Positions 14,501-22,756 of a DNA stretch of 64,000 nucleotides are shown piece by piece; positions within the stretch are counted from its first letter, which is position 1, and every line of letters begins with the position of its first letter. The notes under the pieces are model-generated. The model saw nothing but the letters and a program-made list of their open reading frames with translations, ran no database searches and was not told where the DNA came from. This DNA is from Monocercomonoides exilis. Lineage: Eukaryota > Preaxostyla > Oxymonadida > Polymastigidae. The stretch spans positions 1,668,501 through 1,732,500 of the forward strand of contig LSRY02000016.1 in NCBI GenBank assembly GCA_001643675.2. Reading direction: 5' to 3'. Position numbers and translations under genes: made by a program.

Positions 14501-14778
14501 ATACTTTCGGGTGGAGGAAGAATTTTTTCACTGTTTTTTGCATAAGAAGAAGAAAATATATTTGAGTGAAAAATCTCTGAGACATCTAAAACTGGACTAA
14601 AGTTGGCGTTTTGTTCGCTTGACATATTTTGCGTAAATTTTTCATTCGATTTTTCTTCTGTTTTGCATTCGTCTTGTTGATGTTCTTCAGAACAGACAGA
14701 TTGTGTATAATTTTGTTTTTCTGATTTATTTATTGTAAGTTCAGATTCTAAATCAGCAGCATCCAACGAAGGCTGCAT
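2506..14778 (-). CDS. giant low-complexity (Ser-rich, Glu/Lys-rich) protein, 4,090 aa
   Basis: A single 12.3-kb open frame. The frame opens at a TTG at 14796, but the first ATG is at 14778 and a stop lies 10 codons upstream of that TTG, so I start at 14778. Residues 1 to about 400 are ordinary sequence. After that, short hydrophobic helical segments (leucine-rich, 30-60 residues, resembling ARM/HEAT-type helices) alternate with long poly-Ser tracts and Glu/Asp/Lys tracts. Residues about 3645-3790 form a strongly charged Arg/Glu/Lys coiled coil. There are no membrane segments that I trust, and I do not recognise the family. The helical islands suggest a solenoid scaffold interrupted by low-complexity inserts, but that is inference. 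The tracts make the DNA strongly polypurine/polypyrimidine, which creates many long antisense frames that I do not consider genes. No intron is needed to keep the frame open. Confidence 0.8.
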   Translation of the reverse strand: MQPSLDAADLESELTINKSEKQNYTQSVCSEEHQQDECKTEEKSNEKFTQNMSSEQNANFSPVLDVSEIFHSNIFSSSYAKNSEKILPPPESIHRSSHAGSFVYRLNSHSQLQFLKNYLITSNFGVLHLRHLHNQISSTMFQSIVRLSPKTHFSILKTNVGIIPSFVTDGVTYVMEKWINSPELSVNIGSWKLTIDLIISLFSLSFGFTGSTGCDLIGDQNGLFQRILEWPEMKRKCYPMQNDRSVNSGMSQTNAVSGTFIAEDNEKALQFIDTSHPLNGAPFPSVIAPKQPFQLPFNTFMLMLNCPFLPSGHELHLCPLFVFFLLLLKHSSKICVCLLMNPEQTGFVFDIISSGLSNKDLLISFSALCVMNSLFWGLFVWMENELSRAEQNLLEEKKKKKKLPEKIEINAGKNKGDSNDSLTSSNKKASFSSTTSSPSSSSSSSSSSSSLQHNTQLPPVKLSNSSSFSSSSSSPSISSSSPSSSFHYAQRFGVAQKLTEQPRPIHPKIQRISSSSSSSSSSSVPLPLSVPLFTPLPSDIPLPLSNSSSSSSSISSVSEGNTKNDNLSASSPSSSSKRKLQNISSSSSSFHISSSSSSSSSSSPSSLSSLLNSCTYANTTSSQSPYSSPSPSLSSLSLSSSDLHQLQTNLLFIQRVLWAHLTSSKHSLLPKLFALFLQSNCEDSYLGSVEHGEWAMERRKREEEAEWVERMKKEVGLKQEWERKEGKEGNNMKLNENDDDKEKEEKEGEGEEGEGDEDNERKRNNINTKQTEKISSAKSYSSHSSSVSSVSSSSSSFNNSSSISSSFSSPYSLRAKQSISPLLPFQDPSLPSSSSSSSSFSSSSSSSSLFSSSNVNDPNMNSHLPSLQFLMKNKRETMNEFFKEEEEKQIFIHPSSSSSSSSSSSSSSSSKSLHSLRHIPPPSSSFSSSSFFLADNTSSLSLLSSSFSSHILFPSFSFSSRHSLSNNHFHLSNSVSSSSSLPSSSFPSSSSTTTPHLLDSSLSSLSSLSSLSSRSSSSPPLFLLPSLLPSLPHSLLKLLSSLFLSLSIFHPSLFRSLLIQYLPLAFDSNKPLFFSVVELLMKEMNKMANGEMIERWREEEKGEEERLKRINEMLMEMAKEEEKKMKKEREREEREGNDKENKEGKEEKEEKGMNSVIIASQILECAGFDSKDEQEFRQMRRNEEKEDFSKRYNNNNNNNKSDFRPPANISIPASTAAFPMFGSVGNGNGNGKGNIQQSSSSSSNASLITLPSSSSSSLISHSTSSSSSSSSSSSSSPSIPIPLLSKSSSRVLTEPPSKQIQERFLVLSSLSSFLSSHLNFLSIFSSFLSFSQKAMAKTAGIVVDAALNIGEKMINEEKERMRKEQMEREEEEEEEKEKEEEEEGNDENEEDDDYDDYNSNESSEGSDEDDNDSEEEENGEEKKEKEEKEEKEKKKESETKQSNSEKSHSQKKKKTFFDSPSKVQLLLSIISFATRTFQLSPAVLKEDENTTITWDYPLGEYYKCSYSLSCSSSLSSSSSSSSSSSLSSHSSLVRLPRRFARLLNLVSFSVSFLMIEMWSFPLLRFAEFVASFCMAICVNGEREEREEKGEEERREEEEEEKKKENLAISSSSSSSSSSSSNTSKTLQFLLSVLLSPFSAIPPARSSSLFSATIPLFLLSPVYPSSLYPPLSAQQLAVQITSMLFLFDGMKEKNGKEMERRKKTMMKKGRNDESDTNSDVELSSSSSPSSSSSSSSSSIFPLSPIVSLLNCRLRHRLCSEVDIELMLCVLQLPNLALHEAIEMMRVMVALVMNGKREIERWSNEEMALFEDEDEEEEEEKERKEKGKEEEKDDDEGEGEKEREEEEGNDNVYDEDDDEDDVCIGGVNTEMELKEAIRPANISRLLSKKNPFLSQQQETSLILSFHNRNAKKTQKESNNKILNFKQKSSIISSSVLDSLPLSLWNQSYFPEHAASSFSFPSSLYKSLRPLPKDLPDVIVFRKLCEIVRKMLVRFQTDATLWKEEEGEGEEGNKTSSSSSSSSSLLLFNRQTVVQHFVVCLVRYALSLLLNSKRFVRSLLRHNKKTQMAEKMEEEMEKEAERGRRKEKERKGKERGGEGEGEECGRKEGEREREEEVGNWIGTKGEGKRKEEGRDFEKGNEFDDEEEYEDELDEEYENEEEEEEYDSDDEDDEDDEDESILIENEEEEDNNKNKSNENNNVKHLLPGSISKESENETIKKEKGKQNEAKRIKSSIRTRKEKTNKNSKEEEGKEDEESEYEYEEGEKEEEEEEKEIKKEEDDEEDDGEEENWSDCEINSEDDEDTKEEKRELKALRILELNIKKMSKKNKKAEMELEAKEELLKRLRERKMEREREEEEEEQEEEGKKKGKEGRREEGEEEEEEYEWEEEEEEEKDDGDKNEKKLNDDQLTEQVESHIQEQENEEEENFVEKRAERERMPSNDIQESAAEIPMPLQKEEEEAKEKEERKRTFPTEKVEEDKTKNKNKNQLKRKIQAKTNNSIPLKEGKTKPDSKIRTTKHQKRISKAENVIGPHHSDMWIPTASQKILVDLIMSLACVRASERVGGEEEREKGKEEKKKEEKRREKEDEKANNVDPTSNVSISSSSSSSSSSSLSFSFLLKGSKSYSDRPSTALIRKYTETVAPSKQDSLSENTHLNDISNKTTDSSDSSSNSCDVNASPSSSSVSSSSSSSSTISSSSLPLLPSLQGNPSYISLFTTGALLSVLYELEEEAQIHEREKMAILREKEEEEEEKRRKEKKREEEKERRRMEYEREWEEKDCRSVEEKEEQEKEEDFEEEEMERLDYDANTTVHYEQNMNDRIKTGEGKEREEEEEDKVKVKPNINTEITSSSSLSQSIQRKTDPFEGVKSSFSFVTAAIAALPFVHRAFVVEKRKREERNGEGGEGEGEEEKENRLEEKEEKEDGNVLIGDNMKEGDFYNNNNNTFIDEGKDINKQNSNNERPEDVIHSDGRYSNRTDNGNNIGLSMQSHPSQFNKNKSSSSPPPPSPLPLPPSPFVISYTTKPYPQPKGYHKMITSSSLPLPPLPLSLSHSSNNSTSSTSTFSDSSSSSSSSSSSSICPAPVFSDFANRISFADEANKNTSSSSSSSSSSSSSSSSFLVPSYTKNEAAFNSTDSSTNNLTDNLTGNLTSCQTSPALEYLNPSQNVGFLLITFLMGRISLFFRLSQKQIRIDKMKRRKRMMRERKKEEAKQKKIKEEQKGSSSTSSSSSSLSLPSLAFPSLSSSSSSCTFDSDLNQSDSSSLLSPFLFNKDLLIFHNDVFSPSFFASQRSCLFAMKRMMAPKIDVEEEDKEIGRKAMKYKEDGAIVCEVECEEGEKGEEGEEEGEEEYDKEKEKEEKEEGKRTSLFFPSHHVYFNPQSSTSTTSSPSSSSSYSPFVVLPSSSLLSSLVPISSTYNLLRTADTSSFAFKPKSINNNNNNSNTAPAPFVHSPSSPSSPSSSSLSSQTTERTRINFLVPSKTSSWPSSPSLYSPATASSSPLIASSFPSSCCTPTSSSVQTPSRLPPLSQQPVSSVNGNVSTNVDVNTNSNANAISSSSSSSSASVSDSNSVENPAILNLNDISLILSSPSASSSSSSSNNNKPPPISTSFSSSSFSHSQQQQQLRLDATETPSSAKEASFSPSAALSNRMTTPQIQSLAMSIRNVQKDNTQMRKKELREKERMRQWIMLDRHAKRVDREMQRRRKKEEERKKQVEEREKRIEKMKEKRKEKEKMQKEQEELKRKEEAEKRREREEALLLVAVTERKLQLLERNRKKLAMQMQATQRQGNKETEEKHTERKEQRQTETNRTSVDSGREVNKAKERKKAAEEMGMSEEGRKEKANKTTRAMQLAKRNRELYGDGYYSERAKRQGHSSILGISSENSGVDGRSGAMTEKSRLSYKGEEEEEESGEEMEDEEGEGEERGLVKKSSRSASTKNNKKKKKKDTLSPIRDNAHHISESRTKSPSSIKSMSPLSFASPSFLLSSPPKDNSLMSPYSLPVRPTGVNRTHNTQPQHKLPSFSSAVAFSSSSSSSSSLSSTYSSSGTASTASLEGLSSSKDSESEFDALVKMKQQRREREYQQRLQKELSGRGLASSK

Positions 14779-15382
14779 ATTGTATGTATAGCTCAACGGA
14801 AAAGTTTGAAAAAAGCTTTGAAGCTCTCAAATCCTCAGAATTCAATATTTACTATTTTGTACCCATATTTATATATTCATAATCAAAAACGTATATCAAT
14901 GAGATTATCTTAAATATTTAAAATGATGAACAGATTTTGAAAGGTTATAATTATTGATTTGTGAGTGATTCATGTGTTCATTTTGATATCAGACATTTTT
15001 TCATTTTATTACAAATAAAACTTTTTCGAACTGAAGAAATGCTGTACAATCGATAATACAATTTTATCATTCTTTTTAACTTCAAATTTACTGCACAAAA
15101 AAAAAAAAAAAAAGCTCATAAAAAAAAAAGAAAATTAAAATTAAAATTTCTTTAAGTGTATTGTAAGATATCTATTTTTGAATTGTAAAACAAAAAAAGA
15201 CTTACAAAAAAAACAAAAGTATTAAAATAACTCATTCTATATTCATCTTGAAAGAAAATAATGTCTCTACAGTACTGCCACATTGAAATTCGCAGCAAGA
15301 TTCCCAAAAAAAAAAATATTGAAATATGAGCAAAGAAGATAATAATTTTGGCTGAAATATTGCTTAGCATTCAGATTATGCT
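14779..15382. other. intergenic spacer
   Basis: About 600 bp of AT-rich sequence between the start of the giant gene and the 3' end of the SDR gene, both on the minus strand. It holds an A run near 15097 and the presumed promoter of the giant gene. A 72-codon minus-strand frame inside it is dominated by Phe/Ile/Lys and looks like chance. Confidence 0.7.
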
Positions 15383-16583
15383 TCAATCCTTTTCCTTTGT
15401 GAATTTTGGCATTTCTTTTCTCATCTTTCTTCTCAGAATGTAATCCACAGCAGACGACACTAATGGGATCGGATAAATAAGAGACCCCAGAAAAGACGAA
15501 TTCGTCAGATGGAACACTTTTCTCTTCTGCTCAGCTGCCTGTACAATCAGCTCAGCGCATCGCTATTACACACAAGTTGCAATTTTAAGGAAAAGAAAAA
15601 ATATTCAATTGTTTTTATTTTAAAGTTACAAAACGGTTAAAGGAAAATACATAACAAAAATTACAGTTAAGATTATAGAAATTGTTTTCGAAAAAAATTT
15701 ATAAAATAATTTCAATTTGAAAATAAAGAAGACAAACTTCTGGAGACATCATTCTTCTTTCTGGATCGATAGCTGCTTTGGCTCTTCCTCCTTTAACTGC
15801 TGCAGAACGAATGTTGGTTGCAACAAAGCCAGGGCACGCAATTGTCACAGTGATATTTTTCTCTTTCCATTCATTTCGTAAAGAATTAAAAAATCCGTGT
15901 AGTGCATGTTTGGACGCAACGTATCCCGTTCTTCTTGGGGTGCCCAATACGCCACTTCCGGTTGAAACACAAACAACTTGCCCATGAGACTTTTCTAGTT
16001 GTTCTGAAAAGACTTTTGTCATATGCACGGTTCCAAAATAATTAACTTTCATCAATTCACCATATACGTTATCGATATCTTCAAGAGAGTTAATTTCATC
16101 AAATGTGAGGTCCATTGATATTCCTGCATTGAGTACAAGAATATCGGTCCCTCCAAATTCATTTTCCACAACTTTTGCAAGTCTAATGCAATCTTCTTTA
16201 TTTGTAATATCTCCAACGCATATTCGAGGCTTTTCTCGTTTGCCTTCAAAATTTGCTGAGCACTGTAAACATTCGCGGGCAACATTTTCCAACTCATTCT
16301 TTTTTCTGGAAAATAGCATCAAGCTTGCTCCTTTCTTTGCATAGATTTTTGCAATCTCCTTTCCAATTCCAGTGGATGCTCCAACAATTACAACTCTTGA
16401 ACCTTTTCAAAAAAAAAAATGTGAACAAAAAAAACCAATTTAAAAAATTGTTCGAAAAAGTCGTTTCATACCAACTTTCCAATGTTTTCTGCAAATCATG
16501 TCATAAAAGAAATAAACGATATAATAACCAAAAATGCACAATGCAGCTGCGAATAATACAGAAAACATCTTTGAATCAAACAT
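15383..16583 (-). CDS. short-chain dehydrogenase/reductase with N-terminal membrane anchor (DHRS7/KDSR-like), 3 exons, 318 aa
   Basis: Exons are 16472-16583, 15738-16402 and 15383-15562; introns of 69 and 175 bp have GT-AG ends. The exons sum to 957 bp with consistent phases. The protein opens with a hydrophobic segment (residues 7-27), probably an ER anchor. The Rossmann NAD(P) motif GASTGIG is at 45-51, the NAG motif at 129-131, and the active-site YVASK at 198-202. Thr185 occupies the place usually held by the catalytic Ser, 13 residues before the Tyr; Ser184 is adjacent. Family knowledge makes it an NAD(P)H-dependent reductase of lipid or steroid-like substrates; the layout resembles DHRS7B or 3-ketodihydrosphingosine reductase, but I cannot choose between them. 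It is transcribed divergently from the kinesin gene, with 58 bp between start codons. Confidence 0.88.
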
Positions 16584-16641
16584 AAATGTGAAATTCAAAA
16601 CATTTTTAGGGTTTGCCCATTATATAAAACTTAACCGTTAA
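16584..16641. promoter_or_regulatory. 58-bp divergent promoter shared by SDR and kinesin genes
   Basis: Only 58 bp separate the two divergent ATGs, so both promoters and 5' leaders must lie here or overlap the genes. Visible elements are TATATAAA at 16621-16628, 14 bp before the kinesin ATG; AACCGTTA at 16633-16640, which fits a Myb-type site; and TTAGGGTTTG at 16606-16615, which resembles a telobox. Their function is inference. Confidence 0.55.
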
Positions 16642-19600
16642 ATGTCCGAAGCCGTTACTGTTGCAGTACGTGTTCGTCCTTTAAACTCAAAAGAGAAAAA
16701 AGAAAAATGCACAGAAATCCAGAAGATTTCTGGAAAAACTATAACAATCACTAATCCAGAAAAGTTTACTCATTTTATTTCAAATATGTAGATTTTATAT
16801 TTTTTTCCTCAGAAAAGAAAGTAAAACGTTCACGTTCGATTATGTCTATGGAACAAAAACTACACAAGATGTTTGATAAATTTTATATTCACCGGATTTT
16901 TTTATAATTGAGAGATGATGTTTTTTATGATTTTCAGCAAGTTTTCAATGATCTTGGGAAATTGTATTTGGAAAATTGTTGGAATGGATTTAACTGCACA
17001 TTGTTTGCGTATGGACAAACAGGTGCAGGAAAATCTTATTCAATGACTGGCTCCAACGATTCACCCGATTCACGAGGTATTATTCCCCGTGGATGTGAAG
17101 AAATGTTTCGTAGAATTGAAGCAAATGATAACCCTGATGTGTCTTATGACGTTAGGGTTTGCTATTTTTATTTATGTATTTTGGATATCATTTTTAAAAT
17201 GTGCATTAAAAAAATAGGTTTCTTATCTTGAGTTATACAATGAAAAATTGCAAGATCTTTTGGATCCAAAAAGCAACAAAGAGATTAAAATTAGAGAATC
17301 TCCGACAAAAGGAGTTTATGTTGAAAATGTTGTTGAAGAACCTGTAGCAAGTTATAAAGAAATTGAAGAAGTTATTGATGAAGGAGAAAAAGCTAGAACT
17401 GTTGCAGCAACAAATATGAATGCAACAAGTTCTCGTTCTCATTCTGTTCTGACAATTTATTTCACACGGCACGAGGTTAACTGCATTATAAAATTATTTA
17501 TTATTGTTATTATAAATTTTGTTCACACAATTTTTTTTTTTGTTTGTTTGTGTTGTAATGAATTGATGTACAGCTTGTGAATGAGAAGAAGACCCAACGT
17601 GATGCCCGAGTGAATCTTGTTGATCTTGCTGGTAGCGAGAGACAGTCCAAAACTGGAGCCACTGGACAGAGATTAGCTGAAGCCAACGCAATTAACAAGA
17701 GTCTTTCAGGTTTGGTTATCTTTAAAAAGAGTTTATTTGTTTAAGATTTATTTTTTTTTCCGATCAAATAATATTCTTCAATGTTTATCTTTATGATTTC
17801 ATTGAAAAACATTGCTTTTAAACATTGATAAATATTTATTCAATACTTATTATGAAACACTAACTTATTCAACAAACTGAAAAAATCTTTAAACATTTTC
17901 AGCACTTGGCAATGTCATCACTGCTTTGTCTGATCAAGCGAAAGGGAAGAAAGTGTTTGTTCCGTACAGAGACTCCACACTCACTCGAATGCTGCAGGAT
18001 TCGCTTGGAGGAAACAGCAAGACCATTATGATTGCAGCCATGTCACCAGCATCATCCAACTACGACGAAGGTGTGGGGGAATGATGAAATGTGAATATAT
18101 TTGTGGTTTATTTTTTTAAACTTTTATTATTGTTGTTTTGATGGTTGTATTGGTTATTGATGTTTGTTATCGTAAACGAAAAAAATTATTTTTCATTATG
18201 AATTCTTCAACTTTTTCCATCATCATTTATTTTTATTTTTATCTTTCTCTTTTTCCTGACTTTCTCTTTTTATTTATTTGTTTGTTTATTATTCTTCTCT
18301 TCAGGCGTCTCTACACTTCAATACGCCGATCGTGCCAAACAGATCAAGAACAAGCCAGTTGTCAATGAAAGTGAAAGCGACAAGCTCATCAAAGAGCTCA
18401 AAGCACAACTGGAAGAGCTGCAGAAGCAGTTGGCATCAGGTGGAGCAGGTGCAAGTGGAGGAGGTGTGAAAATAGAGAGAGAGAAAGAAAATGTTAATAT
18501 TAAGAATTATTCATTAACTAATAAAGATGGAATCATTTTAACTTGTTCAAATTATTATTTTGCGCAATGTTTATTTCTTTTCAATTTCTTTCTTTTTTTA
18601 AACTTTATTTAATTTTTTGATTTCCTCTCATTTTTTAAAATTAATTATTATATATTTATTGAAATCTCCTTCCAAACAGCCTCCACTGCCCAGCAAGAAG
18701 CCGATCTTGATGCTGAGCGAGAGCGTCTTGAGGCCGAAAAGATAGCAACAGCCAAAAGAGAAGCAGAGCTGGCAGAGGAGAAAGCGAAGATGGATGCCGA
18801 ATTAGCAGCCCTTCGGAAGGAGAGTGCGAAAGCAGGGCAGCCAGAGACAGATGCAGAGAAAGCGCTGAAGAAGAAACTGGACCAACTGGAAAGCGAGCGG
18901 AAGGAGCTGGAGATGAAAGTGGAGCAGGAAAGCGAGGCTGAGCAGGCGCTGGAGGAGAAAGAGGCGCAACTGCAGGAGATGAAGGAAGAGGCAGAGGCAG
19001 CTGAGAACGAGCTGAAGATCGCGCAGATGCGTCTGAGCGAGATGACCGAGACAGCTGAGGAGAAGAGGAAGAAAGTGGAAGAGATCAGAAAGAAGAGGAA
19101 GTCCTATTTGGACGACATGGGCCTGTCACGAAAGGAGATTATGGAGCTGGCAGCGGGTGATAGCGGGGCACAAGGGCCTCAACTGAAGAATCTGTCGCTG
19201 TGTGCTGATTTGAGTGGGAATTTGGTGTACTTCCTGAAGGAAGGGGAAGTGGTGCTGGGGTCAGACCAGAAGCAGAGCCAGATCGTGTCGAAGGGAATGG
19301 GTATAGCACCCGCACATGCAGTGTTTGTGGTGAATGCGCAGGAGAAGAGGGTTGTTTTGAGGCCGTTGGGCGATGAAAGAGTGCTGGTGAATGGGAAGTG
19401 GGTCGGGGCAGCGCCGGAGGGAGGGGAGGAGATTCCGAATGAGGTTGAGCTGAATGTTGGGGACAGGCTGATTGTTGGGAGGAGTGTGATGTTCCGCTTT
19501 TTGTATGATGCGAAGGGGCAGATGCCAGCAGTGGATGCGTCTGAGCAAGCCGAGCTGCTGCAGGCAGAGCTGGCGGTGGCGAGTGGGAAGTGCGATTCAG

Positions 19601-20913
19601 TGGATGAGTACAGGAGGAAGATGGAGAGCGGAGCTGAGCTGTTCCAGGCAGACAGCATCATCGACGAGGCTAATGCGATTGCAGCGCAACTGCACAGGAA
19701 GATCAACTATGCGATGGACATTCAGATGGATGCGAACGAGAAGAACAGAATTGCAGTGATTGTGAACAACCACGAGGAGAATGCGTGGTCGCACACACAG
19801 GAATGGGACATCTCAGTGCTTGAAGAGCGTCTGCCTTTGATGAGAGAGATATTGGCAGACTATGCGGAAGACGGTGTGATTGACAATCCGCCTGAAAACG
19901 ACCCGTTTTACAATCCTCCTGATGATGAGCCGCTGGGCACAGCTGTTGTCAGCCTGCGCAACCTCATTCTGGCTGGTGCAATGCGTGTGACGCTGGGGGT
20001 GAGGGACGAGATGGGCAAAGGAGAGCACAAGGGAGAAGCGAAGTTCGCATTCACGTTGAAGATGAAGGCAGAGCCAGCGAAGAACACAGCAAGCAAAACA
20101 GCTGGAAAGACAGCTAACAAAGCAGGAAATAACACTGCTTCTTCATCTGCATCTGCTTCTGCTTCTTCCTCAGCCACTCCATCATCTTCGAGTGAGCCAT
20201 CAAAAGAAGATGCAGCAGAAGTAGCAGAGGTGCCAGCAAAAGAAGTGACACTGCCGCTGAAGACAGCCCCTGCCAACACATATGCGTATTCTGAGGCAGC
20301 GCAGGGCAAACAGGATGCGAAAGGAAGCAAAGGAGTGAAGATGGTGAAGACGAAGCTGAAGAAGATCGTCGACACAGACAAGACGATCGGCAACACGGTG
20401 GTGATGGCGATGGAGGTGAAGAGTGTGCAGATGGACGACGATGTGGAAGAAGTCGACGGGCTCTTTGTGCGTTTCTCGTTCCCGCCAGGCAACGAGCAGA
20501 TTTCAGAGCGGAGCAACTGTGCTGGAAAAGTGCTGAAGACGTGGGGTGCCTCAGCCAGCGCATCGTCCAAGTCCTCCACAAAGCCGTGCGCCTTCCGTTT
20601 TGAGTTCCCTTCGTTCTCTGCGCAGGATGTGGCGTTCTTTATGGAGTCGCAGATTCTTGTGGAGGTGTGGGGCCATGCGCCGTTCACAGCTGCAGCGTCT
20701 GTGCTGGGCGAGCTGTCGCCGCTGGAGAAGGCTGTGGCGAGTGCGAAGAAGCAGCTGGCGTCTGTGTCGGCAGAAGAGGCGAAGACGAAAGGGGCGCTGA
20801 GTGCGAAGGAGATGGAGATCACGAAGATGAAGAAGGAGATGGAGGAGCTGAAGGAAAAGTACGAGAAACTGGAGAAGGAGAAGAACGAAAGCTCAAGTTG
20901 CCAGATTCTGTAG
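16642..20913 (+). CDS. kinesin-3 family motor (KIF1/Unc104-like) with FHA domain, 8 exons, 1,117 aa
   Basis: Exons: 16642-16763, 16813-16870, 16938-17156, 17218-17475, 17574-17709, 17903-18070, 18305-18463 and 18680-20913. The seven introns (49-234 bp) keep one frame, and the total is 3,354 bp. The motor domain fills the first ~345 residues: P-loop GQTGAGKS at 86-93, switch I NATSSRSH at 201-208, switch II DLAGSE at 236-241, then NKSLSALGNVI. A coiled coil follows (roughly 365-525), then an FHA-like domain at about 540-650, the hallmark order of kinesin-3. The rest has an acidic/helical stalk region, a Ser/Ala-rich linker and a C-terminal coiled coil. The family carries vesicles or intraflagellar cargo toward microtubule plus ends. 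I see no PH domain. The last exon is far more GC-rich than its surroundings. The donor of intron 3 could also be 6 bp earlier; the chosen one restores the usual VSYLELYNE motif. Confidence 0.93.
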
Positions 20914-21636
20914 AAGGGTTGGGGATGGGCGAAAAGGAAGGAGGTTGATGAAGGGATTTCGTTTTTTAAAGGCGTTTTCTTTCATAATTTCTTTCATTTT
21001 TTGACTTTTTTTTAAGTTTGATTTTGTATCTCTATTTATTCTTCTTTAGTCAGTCTCATAGCAATTGTTATCCCTCTATTTTTTTTGTGTAGATTTTTAT
21101 TTTCTAAAAAGAAAACAAAATAATAATAGAGAAAAAAATAAAAATAAATGAAGAAATAAAGAAGGGGGCGAAGCTTGCATCTTTTTCATTCATTCGCATT
21201 TTTTGAATGTCAAATGTATGCACTTTTGCTACGAATGCTTCTTTCTGTTTGTGTCTTTTACTCTCATCCTTCTCCTTTGCAATGCTTCTTTTGAAGCGTT
21301 TTGCATTTATCTGATTTTTCATTTGAATAATTTCATCATTCCCATTTCTTGTCAAATCATCAAACTCAACAACCACTTTTTTTGACAAATTTCATAGTTG
21401 AATTCTTTTTCTTCTATCACCTTCATTTTGGGGTTTTTACTCCAAGCATTTCTCGCTTTCATTCAATAATACATTTTTTATCAAACAGTTTTTAACTCAA
21501 ATTGATTTAAACAAAAAATTTTTTAAAAATAGAAAGTTAAAAAAACATTTCATTTTTTGATTTTTTTCTTTGAATTTAAAAATGATAATCTGACAGATCA
21601 TTCCCATTTTTACTGTCAAAAGATTAAGTCGAAATA
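20914..21636. other. intergenic spacer between kinesin and p24 genes
   Basis: About 720 bp, T-rich. It contains the 3' flank of the kinesin gene and the upstream region of the p24 gene. A 94-codon minus-strand frame at 21104-21388 lacks an ATG start and has no recognisable domain; I do not call it. Confidence 0.65.
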
Positions 21637-22756
21637 ATGCCAGCGTTTTTCTTTCTTCTTGCTTTTAGCACATTGCATGCTCTAACTTTTACCGTTCCAG
21701 CTGGTCAGGAAATGTGCTTCTTCGAAGAACTTGAAAAAGACGAAACAATGAAGGGGCATTTTCAAGTTGTTCGTGGTGGAGACAGAATAATTCACTTTCA
21801 GGTTTATCGGAGATATCTTTCGAATGGCGTAATATTGTTGAAATCAATTATATATGTACCATTTTTGATTTCTTTTGATTCTTGATTCAGATCATCGATC
21901 CAAAGAGTGAAAAAGTTGCAGAGTTTAAAGATTCAACGGATCAACGATTTTCTTTTGTTTCGCAACATGAAGGAATTTATAAATTGTGCGCATCAAATCC
22001 TTCGTCATTTGCCAGCAAACAATTTAGTTTGGTTACTGAATCTGTTCAAAGATCAACAACAGGTTTGTAATAAATTAATGAGCTTTGTCCAAATAATAGC
22101 ATAATTATATTTATCATATTTTTAAATTATTTTCCTATCTTTGTCTGGAAAAGATCGTCAATCTTTGAAGGGAAGTTTGGAATCTCTTCAGTCAACTTTA
22201 AATGGAATTTTAACTGAACAAAATTACATCAAACAAAGAGAAATTATTACCCGAGACAGTTTGTATTTTATTTTTAAATTTCGTTCGATAATAACACAAA
22301 TTTATCAAATATTAATTTCTGTTTATCATTATCAAAAATCACAATGCAATAATTTTTCATTTTCTGAAATGTAGCGACCGAATCCACAAATTCCAATGTT
22401 TTATGGTGGTCACTCGCACAAATAGGTGTTGTTATTATCACAACAATTATCCAATATTTCCTTTTCAAACGGATTTTTAAGAAGGTTTGCATTTTCCAAA
22501 AATTATTTATTCATGAAAAATTCTGTCATTACCGATTCAACTTCTATGTATTTAAATATGTTTTATAAAATTAATGCTTCTTTTTCTTTTGTTTTCATAT
22601 TTTATGAAATTTATCTTCATTTTCCTCATTTTTTCTTCAACAAATTTTTATTTTCTTTTATAATAATTTATCTAACTTATTCTTCACTATTGGTTATATT
22701 CAAATTTTTCAAAACAGTAATTAAGAACACATGTCATTTTACAGCTATTTTCGTAG
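21637..22756 (+). CDS. p24/TMED (emp24/gp25L) family cargo receptor, GOLD domain
   Basis: Exons: 21637-21801, 21891-22062, 22154-22258 and 22375-22484, with a probable tiny last exon ending at 22756. The first three introns are 89, 91 and 116 bp and preserve the frame. A signal peptide (residues 1-15) is followed by a GOLD-type beta domain with the pattern GGD...I.DP...F.F......G.Y.LCASN, then a short coiled coil ending in EQNYIKQRE. A membrane segment (about 158-178, starting WWSLAQIG) and a basic tail KRIFKK complete the protein. This order is typical of p24 proteins, which cycle between ER and Golgi in COPI/COPII vesicles and select GPI-anchored and other cargo. The C-terminus is uncertain. 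A GTTTGC donor follows KRIFKK and no AG occurs for about 230 bp, then acceptors at 22717 (immediate TAA) and 22744 (three residues, then TAG). If unspliced, the frame ends at 22568. Confidence 0.87.

Noticed and set aside
21104-21388. 94-codon minus-strand frame downstream of the kinesin gene
   Set aside because: No ATG start (opens at TTG), mixed charged then hydrophobic AT-rich residues, no splice partner and no domain.
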